Below, one piece after another: positions 25,609-32,349 of a DNA stretch of 64,000 nt. Position 1 is the stretch's first letter. Every line of letters begins with the position of its first letter. The stretch is from contig NZ_CP121660.1 of NCBI RefSeq assembly GCF_029714365.1, forward strand, positions 1,798,001-1,862,000. Reading direction: 5' to 3'. This DNA comes from Sinorhizobium terangae (GTDB taxonomy: Bacteria; Pseudomonadota; Alphaproteobacteria; Rhizobiales; Rhizobiaceae). The notes below the pieces were generated by a model. That model did not search any database. It saw only the letters and a program-made list of their open reading frames with translations, and was not told where the DNA came from. The position numbers were made by a program, and so were the translations under genes.

Positions 25609-25634
25609 GGAACAAAGCATGTGTGGCTCGGGTT
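25609..25634 (+). promoter_or_regulatory. EcfG-type promoter upstream of the SDR gene at 25749
   Basis: GGAAC (25609-25613), 19 bases, TT (25633-25634). It leaves a leader of about 110 bases. The gene-free stretch 25379-25748 holds this site, the divergent site at 25408-25432, and nothing else I recognise. Confidence 0.65.
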
Positions 25635-25748
25635 ACGTCTGCTGCATGATTCAGCGACCTTCGCACGTCCACAACGACGCGCGGCACTGTAGTCGATACG
25701 CGACGGACTCTGCGAACGGCTGCCTGATCCAACACGGAGTTTTTGGAA

Positions 25749-26606
25749 ATGGATACCTTCCCTCGCCCTCCCTTTGCGCGGCAGCCTCAAGCCATGCCCG
25801 GAACGACGGAACGAATGGAGCCAATGCCGGATCACGGTGAGAATTCCTATAAGGGTTCGGGCCGGCTGGAAGGAAAGAAGGCGATCATAACCGGGGGCGA
25901 TAGCGGCATCGGCCGGGCTGTGGCGATCGCCTACGCCAGAGAGGGCGCTGACGTCCTCATCGCCTACCTCAGCGAGCACGAGGATGCCCGCGCGACGAAG
26001 GCGCTCGTCGAGGAAGCCGGGCGCAAGGCCGTACTCGTGGCGGGAGACATCCAGTCCCCCGATCACTGCCGGCGGATCGTCGACACGGCCATCGAAGAGC
26101 TTGGCGGCATAGACATTCTCGTCAACAATGCGGCTCACCAGGCGTCCTTCCGGGCGATCGAGGACATAACGGACGAGGAATGGGAATTGACCTTCCGGGT
26201 CAACATTCATGCCATCTTCTATCTGACCAAGGCAGCGGTGCCGCATATGCGTGAAGGCAGTGCCATCATCAACACCGCTTCCATCAATGCCGACAGTCCC
26301 AACCCGACCCTGCTCGCCTATGCCGCCACGAAGGGTGCAATCCATAACTTCACGGCCGGCCTTGCGCAGCTATTGGCTGACCGCGGAATCCGGGCGAATG
26401 TCGTGGCTCCGGGCCCGATCTGGACGCCATTGATCCCCTCGACCCTCCCGGAGGATTCCGTCGTCGATTTCGGCAAGCAGGTGCCTATGAAGCGTCCGGG
26501 CCAGCCGGTGGAACTGGCTTCGACCTTTGTCATGCTGGCGGACCCGATGTCGAGCTACGTATCGGGCGCGACGGTCGCCGTGACCGGAGGCAAGCCGTTC
26601 CTCTGA
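25749..26606 (+). CDS. SDR-family oxidoreductase (YghA/YhdG-like)
   Basis: A 285-residue short-chain dehydrogenase with the long N-terminal extension of the YghA/general-stress-protein-39 subgroup (MPGTTERMEPMPDHGENSYK). GKKAIITGGDSGIGRAVAIA is the cofactor site (about residues 41-60), NNAAHQ the structural motif, and NTASINADSPN plus YAATKGAIHNF carry the catalytic residues. The start is ATG 25749 after GGAG. These enzymes are typically stress-induced with broad aldehyde or alcohol specificity. An EcfG-type promoter is found 115 bases upstream, which fits that. Confidence 0.92.
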   Translation: MDTFPRPPFARQPQAMPGTTERMEPMPDHGENSYKGSGRLEGKKAIITGGDSGIGRAVAIAYAREGADVLIAYLSEHEDARATKALVEEAGRKAVLVAGDIQSPDHCRRIVDTAIEELGGIDILVNNAAHQASFRAIEDITDEEWELTFRVNIHAIFYLTKAAVPHMREGSAIINTASINADSPNPTLLAYAATKGAIHNFTAGLAQLLADRGIRANVVAPGPIWTPLIPSTLPEDSVVDFGKQVPMKRPGQPVELASTFVMLADPMSSYVSGATVAVTGGKPFL

Positions 26607-26727
26607 CAACGGATGAGAGAAGCGTGAAATAAGCTGGAAGCAGCCGCGACGGCCCGGCGATCCGACATGATCCGGTCGCCTATGCTATCGGCCCGCAGGC
26701 CCTGCCTCGCCGGAACGCTCGCGCCAA

Positions 26728-26994
26728 TCAGGCACCGGTCCAGCTGTTGACGCGGAATTGCGCTTCCTCGGCCGCCTTGATGAAGGCGGAACGCGCGGCG
26801 TCGGGTTCGTCATTTCCCTCGATCACGCGATCGCATGCAGCCAATGCTTCGCTTTTTGCCTTTCCATCGGCGAGCGGCCAGTGGTTCTTGAGACATAGAA
26901 AGGCGTCGCGCGTGCTCTGCACCCGCAGCACCCGCCTTGGCGCCTCCAGGATGACCACCTCGCTCCACAGGCGATCCTGCATCAGGCTTGGCAT
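26728..26994 (-). CDS. DUF982 domain protein
   Basis: An 88-residue protein matching the rhizobial DUF982 pattern: W-x2-V near the start (LWSEVVILEAPRRVLRVQST), then FLCLKNHWPLADGKAKSEAL, CDRVIEGND and AARSAFIKAAEEAQF. DUF982 occurs as many paralogues in rhizobial genomes and has no known function. GAAGGAG precedes ATG 26994, which overlaps the end of the CBS gene by 13 bases, so the two are co-transcribed. Confidence 0.9.
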   Translation of the reverse strand: MPSLMQDRLWSEVVILEAPRRVLRVQSTRDAFLCLKNHWPLADGKAKSEALAACDRVIEGNDEPDAARSAFIKAAEEAQFRVNSWTGA

Positions 26995-27464
26995 ATCGAG
27001 GCTCCTTCAAGCGCATGGGATTGGGGCTCCTGACGGCTCATTCCCTCCAACACGAGCCCCCCGAGTTCCGGGCTGGCGCGCGTGATGTCGGCCAGGGAAA
27101 TGATGCCGGCCGCATGCTTTTTTTCGTCAAGGACGACGAGGCGGCGTATCTTGAACTCATGCATCTTTTGCGCGGCCAGCAGGATGCTGTCTTCCTCCTC
27201 GCAGTACTCGGCTGAAACCGTCATGAATTCGAACACAGCCGTCGATGTCGATAGTCCCTGCGCGACCACCGAAGCGAGGATGTCGCGTTCCGTGACGATC
27301 CCGAGGATCGTTCCGACGCCCGGAGCCTCGACCGGCAACGCGCCCACCTCTGCCTCCTCCATCAGTCGCGCAACCGATTGCGCCGTATCGCTGGGTGAAA
27401 CTGTAAAGACCTGTTTGGACATCACGTCCCGGACGCGTATCGATCTGTCCTCATGGGCGGCCAT
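26982..27464 (-). CDS. CBS-domain protein
   Basis: A 160-residue protein made of two CBS motifs in tandem: VRDVMSKQVFTVSPSDTAQS through ERDILASVVAQG (about 8-72) and VFEFMTVSAEYCEEEDSILL through SLADITRASPEL (about 76-140). A pair forms one Bateman module, which usually binds adenine nucleotides or NADH and senses energy state. AGGAG eight bases before ATG 27464 sets the start. A second, similar protein is encoded at 32350-32790. The only EcfG-type promoter upstream (27838-27814) is about 350 bases away, beyond a mosaic repeat. Confidence 0.92.
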   Translation of the reverse strand: MAAHEDRSIRVRDVMSKQVFTVSPSDTAQSVARLMEEAEVGALPVEAPGVGTILGIVTERDILASVVAQGLSTSTAVFEFMTVSAEYCEEEDSILLAAQKMHEFKIRRLVVLDEKKHAAGIISLADITRASPELGGLVLEGMSRQEPQSHALEGASICQA

Positions 27465-27692
27465 TGACGAGACTCCTGCCATTGATGGATGCAGGCACCC
27501 TGACTTCCTCATCTAGCGGTTTCTTGAGTGTAAGATCGACGCGGTATGGAACAATCACCTGGGGCTGCCACGTGTTTCGCTGCGTCTTTTTGAGACTCGG
27601 ATTTTCAGGCGGCCGAAGGAATCTCGGTCGCTTTTGCTTCGATCTTTGCCGCACGATATGCTCCCTTCTGCTCGTGTGGACATGCACCGGAT

Positions 27693-27797
27693 GCTGCATG
27701 ATCCCCCTAAAATCGGAACCGATTTAAGGACAAAATCAGGCAGAAACTCAAAGCTCTACAGCGATCGTTGCGCATGCGTTGACGCGCGGCGCTGTAG
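27693..27797. repeat. Rhizobial intergenic mosaic repeat (CTACAGCG family)
   Basis: Two linked palindromes: TGCTGCATGAT with the AATCGG-AACCGATT hairpin (27693-27744), then CTACAGCG and CGCTGTAG closing a hairpin at 27756-27797. The same modules, in either orientation, occur at 28189-28293, 49379-49478 and 53731-53833. They resemble the RIME/ABC mosaic elements known from Sinorhizobium. Apart from this and the promoter at 27814-27838 the gap 27465-27874 is empty. Confidence 0.85.
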
Positions 27798-27813
27798 GCC
27801 GCAATGCTTCCTT

Positions 27814-27838
27814 AACGCACCAGCAGGGGAGCGGTTCC
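27814..27838 (-). promoter_or_regulatory. EcfG-type promoter, orphaned upstream of a mosaic repeat
   Basis: Minus strand GGAAC (27838-27834), 16 bases, CGTT (27817-27814): an exact consensus match. The next gene downstream is the CBS gene starting at 27464, about 350 bases away, and the mosaic repeat lies between. Confidence 0.65.
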
Positions 27839-27874
27839 CCCGTGCAGCAGGCTATTTCGTATTTCTGAACGATC

Positions 27875-28162
27875 TCAACGATCGCTTTTGGGCGCGGCAG
27901 GGCTGGCGCCGCGGGCTGCACGTGCGCTTGCGTCCTGAAGAATGGATGAGATTTCCGCCGTCACCGCGTTCTGCCGGGCAAAGGCCTCGGACGGAACGAT
28001 GCCCGGATCTTCCTCGTGATCCTGCACGATCAGTTCTTCTTCCAGGATACGGTTGATCTCCCGCCAGGCGTCGTCATTTTTTGCAAGCGCGGAAAGAACG
28101 GCCACGAGAATTTCGCGCTGCGCAGCCAATCGAAATTCGGTGCTTTCCACGCGTTTTCCCAT
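27875..28162 (-). CDS. Hypothetical protein
   Basis: A 95-residue soluble, mostly helical protein (STEFRLAAQREILVAVLSAL, DAWREINRILEEELIVQDHE, AFARQNAVTAEISSILQDAS) with an alanine-rich tail. The start is chosen at ATG 28162 after GGGGAC; an in-frame ATG at 28183 has no ribosome site. No domain is recognised. It lies between two copies of the CTACAGCG mosaic repeat. Coding character is good (acidic helix, regular heptads), but expression control is not visible. Confidence 0.65.
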   Translation of the reverse strand: MGKRVESTEFRLAAQREILVAVLSALAKNDDAWREINRILEEELIVQDHEEDPGIVPSEAFARQNAVTAEISSILQDASARAARGASPAAPKSDR

Positions 28163-28188
28163 CTTGCGTCCCCGAACATTCATCGGGA

Positions 28189-28293
28189 CTACAGCGCCGG
28201 GCGTCCAATCATACGCGCAAAGGACGCTGTAGCACTTTGATTTTCTGCATGATTTCGTCCCTAAATCGATCTCGGTTCAAGGAACCATGCAGT
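28189..28293. repeat. Rhizobial intergenic mosaic repeat (CTACAGCG family)
   Basis: CTACAGCG (28189-28196) pairs with CGCTGTAG near 28232-28239, followed by the CTGCATGAT and CCATGCAG half-elements ending at 28293. It is the same modular order as at 49379-49478. It lies just past the stop of the DUF1236 gene and may end its transcript. Confidence 0.8.
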
Positions 28294-28300
28294 GGCGCAG

Positions 28301-28585
28301 CTATTCAAGAACCTGCACGACCGTATGCGTCTTCGGGTTCACTATGACCCGCTTTTCGTTGACGACCGCGTAGGCGAAATCAGGCTGTTCCGGAATGGGG
28401 TAGACTTGCACCACGTCAGGCACCGGCTGGCCGACGACAATATCGCCCTCATATTGAACGGATGGCGTATTCTGTTCGAGCACATAGGTTCTGACTTCGC
28501 CGGGCAATACGACAGTATCCTGGGCAATCGCCGAGGAACCCACAGCCGTCAGCAGCGCCGCAATCGTCATGGCAAATTTCTTCAT
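28301..28585 (-). CDS. DUF1236 domain protein, secreted
   Basis: A 94-residue protein with a Sec signal peptide (MKKFAMTIAALLTAVGSSAIAQ split: MKKFAMTIAALL then TAVGSSAIAQ, about residues 1-22). The mature part is a DUF1236 unit (VVLPGEVRTYVLEQNTP, QPVPDVVQVYPIPEQPDFAY, VNEKRVIVNPKTHTVVQVLE). The family is periplasmic, common in rhizobia and of unknown function. GGAG precedes ATG 28585 and an EcfG-type promoter lies at 28661-28637, so it appears to be a stress-induced envelope protein. Confidence 0.88.
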   Translation of the reverse strand: MKKFAMTIAALLTAVGSSAIAQDTVVLPGEVRTYVLEQNTPSVQYEGDIVVGQPVPDVVQVYPIPEQPDFAYAVVNEKRVIVNPKTHTVVQVLE

Positions 28586-28636
28586 TGATATGCTCCTTTC
28601 TTGAGACACCTCCACAACCAGTTCCTTGAGAGACCC

Positions 28637-28661
28637 AACCAGCGGTAACGCAATTGGTTCC
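28637..28661 (-). promoter_or_regulatory. EcfG-type promoter for the DUF1236 gene
   Basis: Minus strand GGAAC (28661-28657), 18 bases, TT (28638-28637) in a GGTT context, 52 bases before ATG 28585. Confidence 0.7.
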
Positions 28662-28690
28662 CAGGCACTCGCAGGCCTGGCTTGGCTCTT

Positions 28691-28739
28691 GGCTGTGATC
28701 TCTCTAGGCTGTGATCTCTCTGGCTTCGATCTCTCTCGG
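28691..28739. repeat. Short tandem repeat, 16-base unit, about three copies
   Basis: GGCTGTGATCTCTCT is repeated at 28691-28706 and 28707-28722 with one mismatch; a third, degenerate unit (GCTTCGATCTCTCTC) follows. It lies in the gap upstream of the DUF1236 promoter. Length variation between strains would be expected. Confidence 0.8.
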
Positions 28740-28824
28740 GTCTAAGGTGTCCGCACGAAAGCGGCACGTGCGCTTTCGTCGCAACGGCCGATTGCAGACG
28801 GAATCACGTTTTGACGAACGGCAC

Positions 28825-28857
28825 AAAAAAGAGGTCCTTCAACAAGAAGAACCTCTT
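28825..28857 (-). terminator. Rho-independent terminator downstream of the glycine-rich protein gene
   Basis: On the minus strand AAGAGGT (28857-28851) pairs with ACCTCTT (28835-28829) and is followed directly by a run of T. It is 109 bases past the stop of the gene at 28966-29304. Confidence 0.7.
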
Positions 28858-28880
28858 CAGACCCCAGTCGGGGGTTACAT

Positions 28881-28955
28881 AAAGCGCGTCGCGTTCAACC
28901 GGACTGATGCGACGCGCTTTAGCTCATTGATTTTATGCACGTCGTTCAGGTCAGA
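28881..28955. repeat. Intergenic palindromic repeat (AAAGCGCGTCGC type)
   Basis: A perfect 12-base inverted repeat, AAAGCGCGTCGC (28881-28892) and its complement (28909-28920), is followed by a TTTATGCACGTCGTT segment. That segment resembles one arm of the ATGCATGTCG repeats at 43104-43150 and 63829-63877, so the two types seem modular. Confidence 0.7.
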
Positions 28956-28965
28956 TTTGCCGCCC

Positions 28966-29304
28966 TCAATCGCCGCCACCGCCCGACGCGCCGCCACCGG
29001 TGCCGGTGCCCTCACCGCCGCTGCTGGCGGAACTGTCCCCGCCGCCGGTGCCTGCACCATCGCCGCCTGTTCCGCCATTACCGGTATCCTCGGGACCACT
29101 GCCGGAACCCACGCTATCCTGCGCACCGCTGCCGCCGCTGCGGCCGCTGTCGTCACTTCCAGTTCCTGGTATGATAATCACAGCGTTGTCTGCGTAGGCA
29201 TTGCTTGACGAACCGCTATCGCCACTCAGGGGAATGAGCGGCATTGCCGTCCCGGACGCGAGCCCAAACAGCGACAAAGCGATCATTCTGGGAAGCTTTT
29301 TCAT
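28966..29304 (-). CDS. Secreted glycine/serine-rich low-complexity protein
   Basis: A 112-residue protein. Signal peptide MKKLPRMIALSLFGLASGTA, then a short linker (IPLSGDSGSSSNAYADNAVI) and a roughly 65-residue tail of GTGSDDSGRSGGSGAQDS-like low complexity rich in glycine, serine, aspartate and threonine. It is probably disordered and exported to the periplasm or surface. AAGGAGG before ATG 29304 is an excellent ribosome site and marks it as real despite the composition. No EcfG-type promoter was found in front of it. Function unknown. Confidence 0.8.
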   Translation of the reverse strand: MKKLPRMIALSLFGLASGTAMPLIPLSGDSGSSSNAYADNAVIIIPGTGSDDSGRSGGSGAQDSVGSGSGPEDTGNGGTGGDGAGTGGGDSSASSGGEGTGTGGGASGGGGD

Positions 29305-29642
29305 TGCGTACCTCCTTTGGCGGGCAAACACCTGCCTCCGGCCAACCTTCACGAAAAGAAAGTAGGCGCCTGGCCCCAACCATGTTCAAGGATCGCATCA
29401 GACCGAGGCATTTTAGAGATTGCGATGGTTGGAGATTTGCGATGGCATTTGCCCGGTTAGCGGCAGCTAGCGAGCTGCGCGCGGCGTGACCGGCGCCTCG
29501 ACGCGCAATCGCATTTCGCGCATTGAAACCGAAGGGAGCCAAGTCGCCATCCGGCAGCGTCGGTCGAAAAAGGGCCGCCTCTCCAGGGGGATCACCCGGA
29601 CCTAGTAACGGGACGTCCCTTCGCTCAGCAAATATCGTCGAT

Positions 29643-29667
29643 GGAACCAAAAGGCCAGCTAGGCATT
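29643..29667 (+). promoter_or_regulatory. EcfG-type promoter of the sigma-factor gene
   Basis: GGAAC (29643-29647), 18 bases, TT (29666-29667), 47 bases before ATG 29714. It implies autoregulation. The 409-base gap 29305-29713 holds this site and a small GCAGCT/AGCTGC hairpin near 29461, otherwise nothing recognised. Confidence 0.7.
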
Positions 29668-29713
29668 GTTCGACATTACCAATCTTCTGTTCGTGCAAAG
29701 GGCAGTATTCGAT

Positions 29714-30238
29714 ATGCCTGCCACCGGCATTCATGCGCTTCACAAATCGCATCATCACATAGAAGAGCAGGTCGTCGACCTGATGCCTGCTCTGCGGGCG
29801 TTTGCCCGGACTTTCACCTCGGTACCCTTCGAGGCGGACGACCTCCTGCAGGAAACCCTGTATCGGGCGCTAAGAAGCATCGGTCAATTTGAACCGGGTA
29901 CCAGCCTGAAGTCCTGGCTGTTTACCATCATGCGAAACACGTTTCGGACGCAGTACAAGATCCGGACGCGCGAGAGCCCTGGAAACACCAATTGCGCCGA
30001 GCTGCCAATTCCCATGGCACCTCCGCAGGAGTGGTCGGTTCTGAATGGCGAACTTCGTGATGCTTTGGCGTCACTGACCCCCGAGCATCGGGAGGTTCTC
30101 GTCCTCGTCGCCGGTTTCGGCATGAGTTACAAGGAAGCGGCCGACATCTGCGATTGCGCTATCGGCACCATCAAGAGCCGCCTCAGCCGCGCACGCGAAG
30201 AATTAATAGTCCAGATGCATGGAAATCCTTTGAACTAG
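29714..30238 (+). CDS. EcfG-type (ECF15) RNA polymerase sigma factor
   Basis: A 174-residue sigma factor. Region 2: VVDLMPALRAFARTF, ADDLLQETLYRALRSIGQFE and GTSLKSWLFTIMRNTFRTQY (about 20-85). Region 4: LASLTPEHREVLVLVAGFGM, SYKEAADICDCAIGTIKSRL and SRAREELIVQ (about 115-168). The ALRAFAR start, PGTSLKSWLFTI and CAIGTIKSRLSRAR are close to S. meliloti RpoE2, so it belongs to the general-stress EcfG group. ATG 29714 was chosen because an EcfG-type promoter occupies 29643-29667, which rules out the upstream TTG at 29666. A NepR-like gene converges immediately downstream. It probably is an extra, RpoE2-dependent EcfG paralogue. Confidence 0.9.
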   Translation: MPATGIHALHKSHHHIEEQVVDLMPALRAFARTFTSVPFEADDLLQETLYRALRSIGQFEPGTSLKSWLFTIMRNTFRTQYKIRTRESPGNTNCAELPIPMAPPQEWSVLNGELRDALASLTPEHREVLVLVAGFGMSYKEAADICDCAIGTIKSRLSRAREELIVQMHGNPLN

Positions 30239-30261
30239 CCGCAGCGGGGAGGAGCATTCCC

Positions 30262-30438
30262 TCAGCGCTTGCGTGCATTGAGCGCATCCTGCAGTTGCCG
30301 AGCCAGTTCCAGGAGCCGCTCCGGCACGGCTTCCTTCTGTATCTTGTCCATGAGAGCGGCGATCCGCTCATCGACGGCCTTGTCGACGTCCGGCCCAGCG
30401 CGTGCCTTGGTTTCTTCCATCCGTTTATCCTTCGTCAT
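30262..30438 (-). CDS. NepR-like anti-sigma factor, small
   Basis: A 58-residue protein starting MTKDKRMEETKARAGPDVDK. Its C-terminal half, IAALMDKIQKEAVPERLLEL followed by ARQLQDAL, fits the NepR helix pattern (helix, E-x-VP-(D/E)-R, helix ending QLDxA). NepR proteins bind EcfG sigma factors and are displaced by phosphorylated PhyR. It converges with the EcfG-type sigma gene, 23 bases apart, which strengthens the assignment. No PhyR or stress histidine kinase is present in the window. The ribosome site is weak (GAG). It could instead be an unrelated small helical protein. Confidence 0.55.
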   Translation of the reverse strand: MTKDKRMEETKARAGPDVDKAVDERIAALMDKIQKEAVPERLLELARQLQDALNARKR

Positions 30439-30627
30439 GGCGAGGATCTCACGATAACGTATTGCGCCGGGTTCTTCATGTAAATCGCCAGAACGGGACA
30501 AGGAAAAGTGCGAGCGCCGGCGGACGCGCCCGACGTCGGAGAAGACTACCAAACGTTCGGGCATCAGCGCCGCGACGGTCGTGTCGGCCAGGCGGACGGC
30601 ATCCACAGGAAGCCGCCCACTGAAAGC

Positions 30628-30816
30628 CTATGACTTGGACACGTGCTCCTTCTTGCCTTTGCGCTTTGTCGAGGCCATTTCCTCAAGCTCCTTTTCGGTC
30701 ATGGATTTTTCCATGCTCCTCGAAGGACCCTTGAGTTCGCTCTTCTTCTGTTCTCCTCGCTTGGCGGCAAGCGCGGCACCTGCGGCCTTTTGCTGTGCTT
30801 TCGATTTTGCAGGCAT
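30628..30816 (-). CDS. DUF3008 family protein
   Basis: A 62-residue, lysine-rich protein starting MPAKSKAQQKAAGAALAAKR, the standard DUF3008 opening, followed by SELKGPSRSMEKSMTEKELE and the tail ASTKRKGKKEHVSKS. Such small basic proteins are abundant in stress-resistant alphaproteobacteria; no biochemical role is known to me. AAGGAG precedes the ATG and an EcfG-type promoter lies at 30894-30870. Confidence 0.9.
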   Translation of the reverse strand: MPAKSKAQQKAAGAALAAKRGEQKKSELKGPSRSMEKSMTEKELEEMASTKRKGKKEHVSKS

Positions 30817-30869
30817 CTCTTTTCTCCTTCGGACGACAGATGGCGCCGCATCGATTCCGACACTCCCGG

Positions 30870-30894
30870 AACCGGCGATAGTCAATTATGTTCC
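30870..30894 (-). promoter_or_regulatory. EcfG-type promoter for the DUF3008 gene
   Basis: Minus strand GGAAC (30894-30890), 18 bases, TT (30871-30870), in a GGTT context, 54 bases before ATG 30816. Confidence 0.7.
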
Positions 30895-30942
30895 CTATGT
30901 GGAAAGGCTAACGGACGCCACCGGTGGGGAGGCGCTCTCCTC

Positions 30943-31599
30943 CTACTTGCCGGTTTGCCACGTGGGAGCGGCGACGCCCTTGGATTCCGGCGATCCGCGA
31001 AAGCGGAGAAAGATGGAAAGGACCACGAGGACCAAAGTGGAAAGAAATTCCGATTGCCAGTTCTGGAAGCATTCGAACCAGAATTCAGAACTGAAAAGGT
31101 GATTCCAGAGGTCCGAAGCTGCTTCGCCATGGGCAGAAGCATTGAGATTTGCCGCGGCCGCGCTTGCGCGCAGGTGCAGTACAAAGGACAGCACGAAGAG
31201 GCCGCCGAGGGCAACGCCAAGCGAATAGGAATAGAGCGCCTTAAGCACACCACCACGCCGAACCGGCCATGGTGCCGCCGGATTACTTTTTTTGCAGATC
31301 GGATCATCATCGTTCGATCCGGCATCCGGGTCCTTCGATTCTGCCGAGCCGCGTTGAAAGAGGAACGCCGTGAGGCAAACGTAAGCGGACATCTGCAGAA
31401 ATTCGCTTTCCCAGTTCTCGAAGAGAGCTGAGAGAAAATGACCCGACAAGATGTACGAGGCGACGGTTAGTGTCGTGCCATCGTGCAAGGCCGCATCGTG
31501 GTTGTAAGCATACAAGCCGCTGACCACCATGCCGGCGATGGTCGCAGAGGTCAGTGCGCACAGCGCGATCGTCAATCCGTTGTTACGCAGAAACGACAT
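30943..31599 (-). CDS. DUF6766-type integral membrane protein
   Basis: A 218-residue membrane protein with about four hydrophobic segments (LTIALCALTSATIAGMVVSG, YVCLTAFLF, YSLGVALGGLFVLSFVLHL, TLVLVVLSIFL). Two internal repeats each carry an aromatic-acidic signature: SGHFLSALFENWESEFLQM and SSEFWFECFQNWQSEFLSTL, both followed by FLFQRGSAESKDPD or FLRFRGSPESKG. This suggests duplication of a two-helix unit. A GTG at 31611 is an alternative start. A near-match to the EcfG promoter upstream (31706-31683) has a shortened spacer. Function unknown. Confidence 0.8.
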   Translation of the reverse strand: MSFLRNNGLTIALCALTSATIAGMVVSGLYAYNHDAALHDGTTLTVASYILSGHFLSALFENWESEFLQMSAYVCLTAFLFQRGSAESKDPDAGSNDDDPICKKSNPAAPWPVRRGGVLKALYSYSLGVALGGLFVLSFVLHLRASAAAANLNASAHGEAASDLWNHLFSSEFWFECFQNWQSEFLSTLVLVVLSIFLRFRGSPESKGVAAPTWQTGK

Positions 31600-31746
31600 C
31601 AGTTCACTCACTCCACCTTGGGTGATGGGCCAGTCGCCATCGGGTGGCTTGGTCTCGCACCCTTCGCGCCCTCAGGCGCCGTAAACGCTGAAATCATGCT
31701 GGTTCCCTGTACCAAGAGGGCTAGGGCATTCCTGTAATGGTGTCGA

Positions 31747-32244
31747 TCAGCCACCGATGAGCCAGAACAGGGACGCAGAAATCAAGATGAAGAGCGCGAT
31801 CGCACCGAAAAAGCGGGCCATTCCGGCATTCGTGTTTTCGCCGAGGGCCTGATTCCACGTCTTTCCCCCGGTGCCATCATCGCTCTGCTCGGCGTCACCC
31901 CCAAGCATCACGTGGCCACCACCGGACTCGGATCCAGAAACATCCCTCACCGAGCTGCGTATGTTCTCACCGTAATCACGGGGGCGCGGCTTCGGCGGGT
32001 CTGCCGGGGTCGCCTCTTGATCGGTCGTGCTTGGCATCCATCCCGCGGCGTCCCCGGCATCGGCAATGTGTCCGCCGGACGGGGCCCTGTCCTCCGCCTC
32101 GGGCAGGCCCTTTTCCGCCGCCTTCCATGCCTCTTGCGGTCTTCCCGTGTTCAATGATCTGCCCGCATGACCTTGTTCACGCGAGCCCGATTGTGCGCGA
32201 CGCGGAACTGCACCGCTATCGCTGCCGTATTGCTTCCCTGGCAT
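31747..32244 (-). CDS. Hypothetical C-terminally anchored protein
   Basis: A 165-residue protein. Residues 1-135 are hydrophilic and low in order (MPGKQYGSDSGAVPRRAQSG, ADPPKPRPRDYGENIRSSVR, GGGHVMLGGDAEQSDDGTGG). One membrane helix, FFGAIALFILISASLFWLIG, ends the chain, so the bulk probably faces the cytoplasm as a tail-anchored protein. AAGGAG supports ATG 32244. An EcfG-type promoter match is 26 bases upstream but overlaps the terminator of the CBS gene. No domain recognised. Confidence 0.75.
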   Translation of the reverse strand: MPGKQYGSDSGAVPRRAQSGSREQGHAGRSLNTGRPQEAWKAAEKGLPEAEDRAPSGGHIADAGDAAGWMPSTTDQEATPADPPKPRPRDYGENIRSSVRDVSGSESGGGHVMLGGDAEQSDDGTGGKTWNQALGENTNAGMARFFGAIALFILISASLFWLIGG

Positions 32245-32266
32245 CTCCGGGACTCCTTTGTTGCAA

Positions 32267-32304
32267 GAAAAGCGCGAGGCAGGACTTTTGTTCCGCCTCG
32301 CGCT
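32267..32304 (-). terminator. Terminator of the CBS gene, overlapping the next promoter
   Basis: AGCGCGAGGC and GCCTCGCGCT (32304-32295 and 32280-32271 on the minus strand) form a perfect 10-base stem with a 14-base loop, followed by TTTTCTT. It ends the CBS transcript 46 bases past its stop. Confidence 0.85.
32270..32294 (-). promoter_or_regulatory. EcfG-type promoter inside a terminator hairpin
   Basis: Minus strand GGAAC (32294-32290), 18 bases, TT (32271-32270). The -35 box falls in the loop and the -10 in the T-tract of the terminator, 26 bases before ATG 32244. Confidence 0.6.
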
Positions 32305-32349
32305 CGCCTGCGCCATACCCAAGGATCGGCCGGAGCCTAGTGGGTACGT

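Noticed and set aside
25461..26345. Antisense frame over the SDR gene and its leader
   Set aside because: It overlaps a well-supported SDR and two EcfG-type promoters and has no domain.
27451..27699. 82-codon frame between the CBS gene and the mosaic repeat
   Set aside because: Composition is irregular, no ribosome site is present, and it overlaps the CBS start in a different frame.
31683..31706. GGAAC and TT boxes upstream of the DUF6766-type gene
   Set aside because: The spacer is only 16-17 bases, shorter than the 18-19 seen at all the other sites, so it is not listed as a promoter.
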